From: Euglena gracilis
Lineage: Eukaryota; Euglenida; Euglenophyceae; Euglenales
Direction of reading: 5' to 3'
Length of the DNA: 64,000 bases
NCBI GenBank assembly: GCA_039621445.1
Contig: CP154955.1
Location: 29,085,471-29,149,470, forward strand
Both the position numbers and the translations under genes were made by a program. Of this stretch, positions 62,216 to 64,000 are shown in pieces (positions within the stretch are counted from its first letter, which is position 1; each line of letters starts with the position of its first letter). The notes under the pieces are model-generated. The model was not told the DNA's origin, ran no database searches, and was given only the letters and a program-made list of their open reading frames with translations.

Positions 62216-62828
62216 ATATAGGCCGAGCAAAAAAGTTGTCTACCGTTTTTTTTTCCGGGGAAATTGCAGGGTCGTTTTGGGGTCAAAAAATCGAAAAATT
62301 CAAAATATCTCGAAAACGCTGCGGAGTTGAGAAAAATTAAAGAGGACGTCCTTCCACAACTTTGGGACGCCCGATCGATCGGTATGCGCGGCAAAGCCGG
62401 CAGTCAAAAAAAAACAAAAAAAACAAAAAACGGTTTTTTTTGGTTTTTTTGTGTTTTTTTGAAAAAAAACAAAAAAAACGCCAGCGGGGGTATGGCGGAA
62501 AATTTTTTTTTCCATTTTTTTGGGGCAGTTCCCAACATGATCTTGGAATTGTTGCATTTTTTTCTGTCACTTTTTTAGCTATTTTCTCAACCAACCTCTT
62601 CAAAGGTCAATACCATGCTTCAAAGGTCAATACAAAACCGAGGAAAGGAGGGGTTGCATGTGTGTGGTGTTTTTTTTTGAGTTTTTCCGTTGCCGGCGAC
62701 TTGGCGCTTGATTCGGCCGGTTTTTTAAATAAACCGTTTTTTTTGCCGTTTTTTTTTCAAAAAAAACACGTTTTTTGTTTTTTTTAAAAAAAACAAAAAA
62801 AACGCCAGCTCTGATGCGCGGTTTGGGC

Positions 62829-62961
62829 CAACTCCTCGCCTAGCCCGAGATACGGCCGTTTTGGGGTTTTGGGCCAGTTTGGCCAGTTTTGGCCATTTCG
62901 GGCCCGTTCGGGGCCCGAAACCGTAATTTGCCCATATCTCGGGCTAGACGAGGAGTTGGAA
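62829..62961. repeat. Foldback: CCAACTCCTCG.CTAGCCCGAGATA arms
   Basis: Inverted arms at 62829-62852 and 62935-62961 around a GGCCAGTTTTGGCC-rich loop. Confidence 0.7.
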
Positions 62962-63293
62962 CCCAAACCAGGGGGTCAATCATTAGGTTTAGGGGGGGGT
63001 TTTGACCGTTTTATGGGGTTCCCGGGGTCTGGTTGTGCGATTTTGGGCCAGTTTTGGGTATTCGGGGACCCCTGCTGGGGTCCGAGGGCGGCTGGGAGGC
63101 AGGGGGGGTCGGGAGGCAGGTCGGGTACCAAAATTTTTGAAAAAAATTTTTTCGCTCAAAAACAGTTTTTCTCACTTCAGAACATCAAAAAAAGTGTTTT
63201 TGAGCGAAAAAAAATTTTCCGACCCGGACCCGCCCATGCCCCCCCCCCCCTGGCTGGGGCCCCCCGCCCGCACCTGGCCGGTGGACCATTTTT

Positions 63294-63720
63294 GGGTCAA
63301 AAAGTCGAAAAAATTCGAAAAATTTTTTTCGCCCAAAACCATGTTTTTTGGCCTCCCGGACCCGGAAAAACTGTTTTTGAGCCGAAAATGAGCGTTTTTC
63401 GCCCCGCCAGCGCCCCGTTTTGGGCCGCCAACCCATTGACTTTGGGTCTAATCCGGGTCAAAAAAGTCGAAAAAATCGAAAAATTTTTTTTGCCCAAAAC
63501 GATGTTTTTTGGCCTTCCGGACCCGGAAAAACTGTTTTCGAGCCAAAAATGAGCGTTTTTCGACCCGCCATCGCCCCGCTTTGGGCAGCCAACCCATTGA
63601 TTTTGGCTCAAATCCGGGTCAAAAAAGTCGAAAAATTTCGAAAATTTTTTTTTGCCCGAAACGGTGTTTTTTGCCCTCCCGGACCTGGAAAAAAAATTTT
63701 TGAGCCGAAAATGAGTGTGT
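63294..63720 (+). repeat. 161-bp tandem repeat, about 2.6 copies
   Basis: GGGTCAAAAAAGTCGAAAAA starts units at 63294, 63455 and 63616. Each holds GACCCGGAAAAACTGTTTTTGAGCC. The plus frame at 62869-63552 is a by-product. Confidence 0.85.
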
Positions 63721-63775
63721 TTCCCGGGCCGGGCCGGGGTGGTCTCCCAAAGAACTCAGCTCTACGTCACACCCT

Positions 63776-64000
63776 GGTCGCTGAGCTCTTATCTCTTTAG
63801 AGTAAGAGCGAAGCTTGCCACCCCCCCCAGACCCCTCCCTGACCCCGCCCCCCCCCCCCCCCCCCCCCCCCCGCCCCCCCTGAGTAGGCCCGGGCATCCG
63901 CGGATTATCGATGTGACCTGATTTCCGGACCCGAGAAAGTTAATAGCCTATAGGTTAGGAGACGGTCCCTAGTTTGTCCAGAGCCCGCATTTTGCCCCCA
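63776..64000 (+). repeat. R-family repeat, copy 5, cut by the window edge
   Basis: Leader GAGCTCTTATCTCTTTAGAG, a C-run core (63815-63880), then GCGGATTATCGATGTGACCTGATTTCCGG...GGTCCCTAGTTTGTCCAGAGCCC, as in copy 4. Confidence 0.75.

Noticed and set aside
62869-63611. Frames of up to 227 codons on both strands
   Set aside because: 161-bp tandem repeat with A/T and G/C runs, no domain.
1-64000. CRISPR arrays, rRNA or bacterial defence systems
   Set aside because: No direct-repeat/spacer pattern, no conserved rRNA blocks, and the window is clearly eukaryotic.

Overview
This window reads as nuclear DNA of a eukaryote with a large, repeat-choked genome. Introns have GT-AG borders, LTR, DIRS-type and non-LTR retrotransposons are present, hAT-like and other cut-and-paste elements abound, and homopolymer C/G tracts are very frequent. 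No bacterial operon, rRNA, tRNA or CRISPR array was seen. The lineage cannot be fixed from the sequence. An algal or other protist genome is plausible but unproven, and the TTAGGG-type repeats inside one small element are the only telomere-like hint.

Left third (1-19.3 kb): a DIRS-like retrotransposon lies on the minus strand, with its gag-like region, reverse transcriptase (RT) and RNase H at 19.26-16.76 kb and its tyrosine recombinase at 0.85-0 kb. It is split by a plus-strand LTR retrotransposon (857-16753) with 442/441-bp LTRs, a polypurine tract and a 4-bp target duplication (TACG). That LTR element encodes Gag with two zinc knuckles but no pol I can recognise. It is itself the target of two younger insertions: a full-length non-LTR retrotransposon with a 1198-codon ORF (7111-11224, 16-bp target duplication) and a miniature LTR element of the TRIM type (12147-13997).

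Middle (19.3-45 kb): dispersed repeats surround five exons, all on the minus strand in the expected order, of one host gene. It is a MGRN1/RNF157/LUL-type RING ubiquitin ligase (43.9, 42.1, 40.5, 29.1 and 22.5 kb). Its introns hold MITEs, a minisatellite, hAT and DIRS relics and a relic of the Gag gene. The last RING cysteine pair was not found, so the gene probably continues to the left, beyond or among the retroelements.

Right third (45-64 kb): several foldback/MITE families (homopolymer-tipped elements flanked by TA, a GAACGCCGGTTC family, a GC-rich family with nested insertions) are followed by 5'-truncated endonuclease-type non-LTR copies. One copy carries a hAT-like transposon bounded exactly by 302-bp direct repeats. 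Another has its RT segment inverted relative to its endonuclease segment. The window ends in tandem and poly-C repeats.

Apart from the RING ligase gene, nearly everything recognisable is transposon-derived. The layered insertions give a relative chronology: DIRS element first, then the LTR element, then the non-LTR and TRIM insertions.
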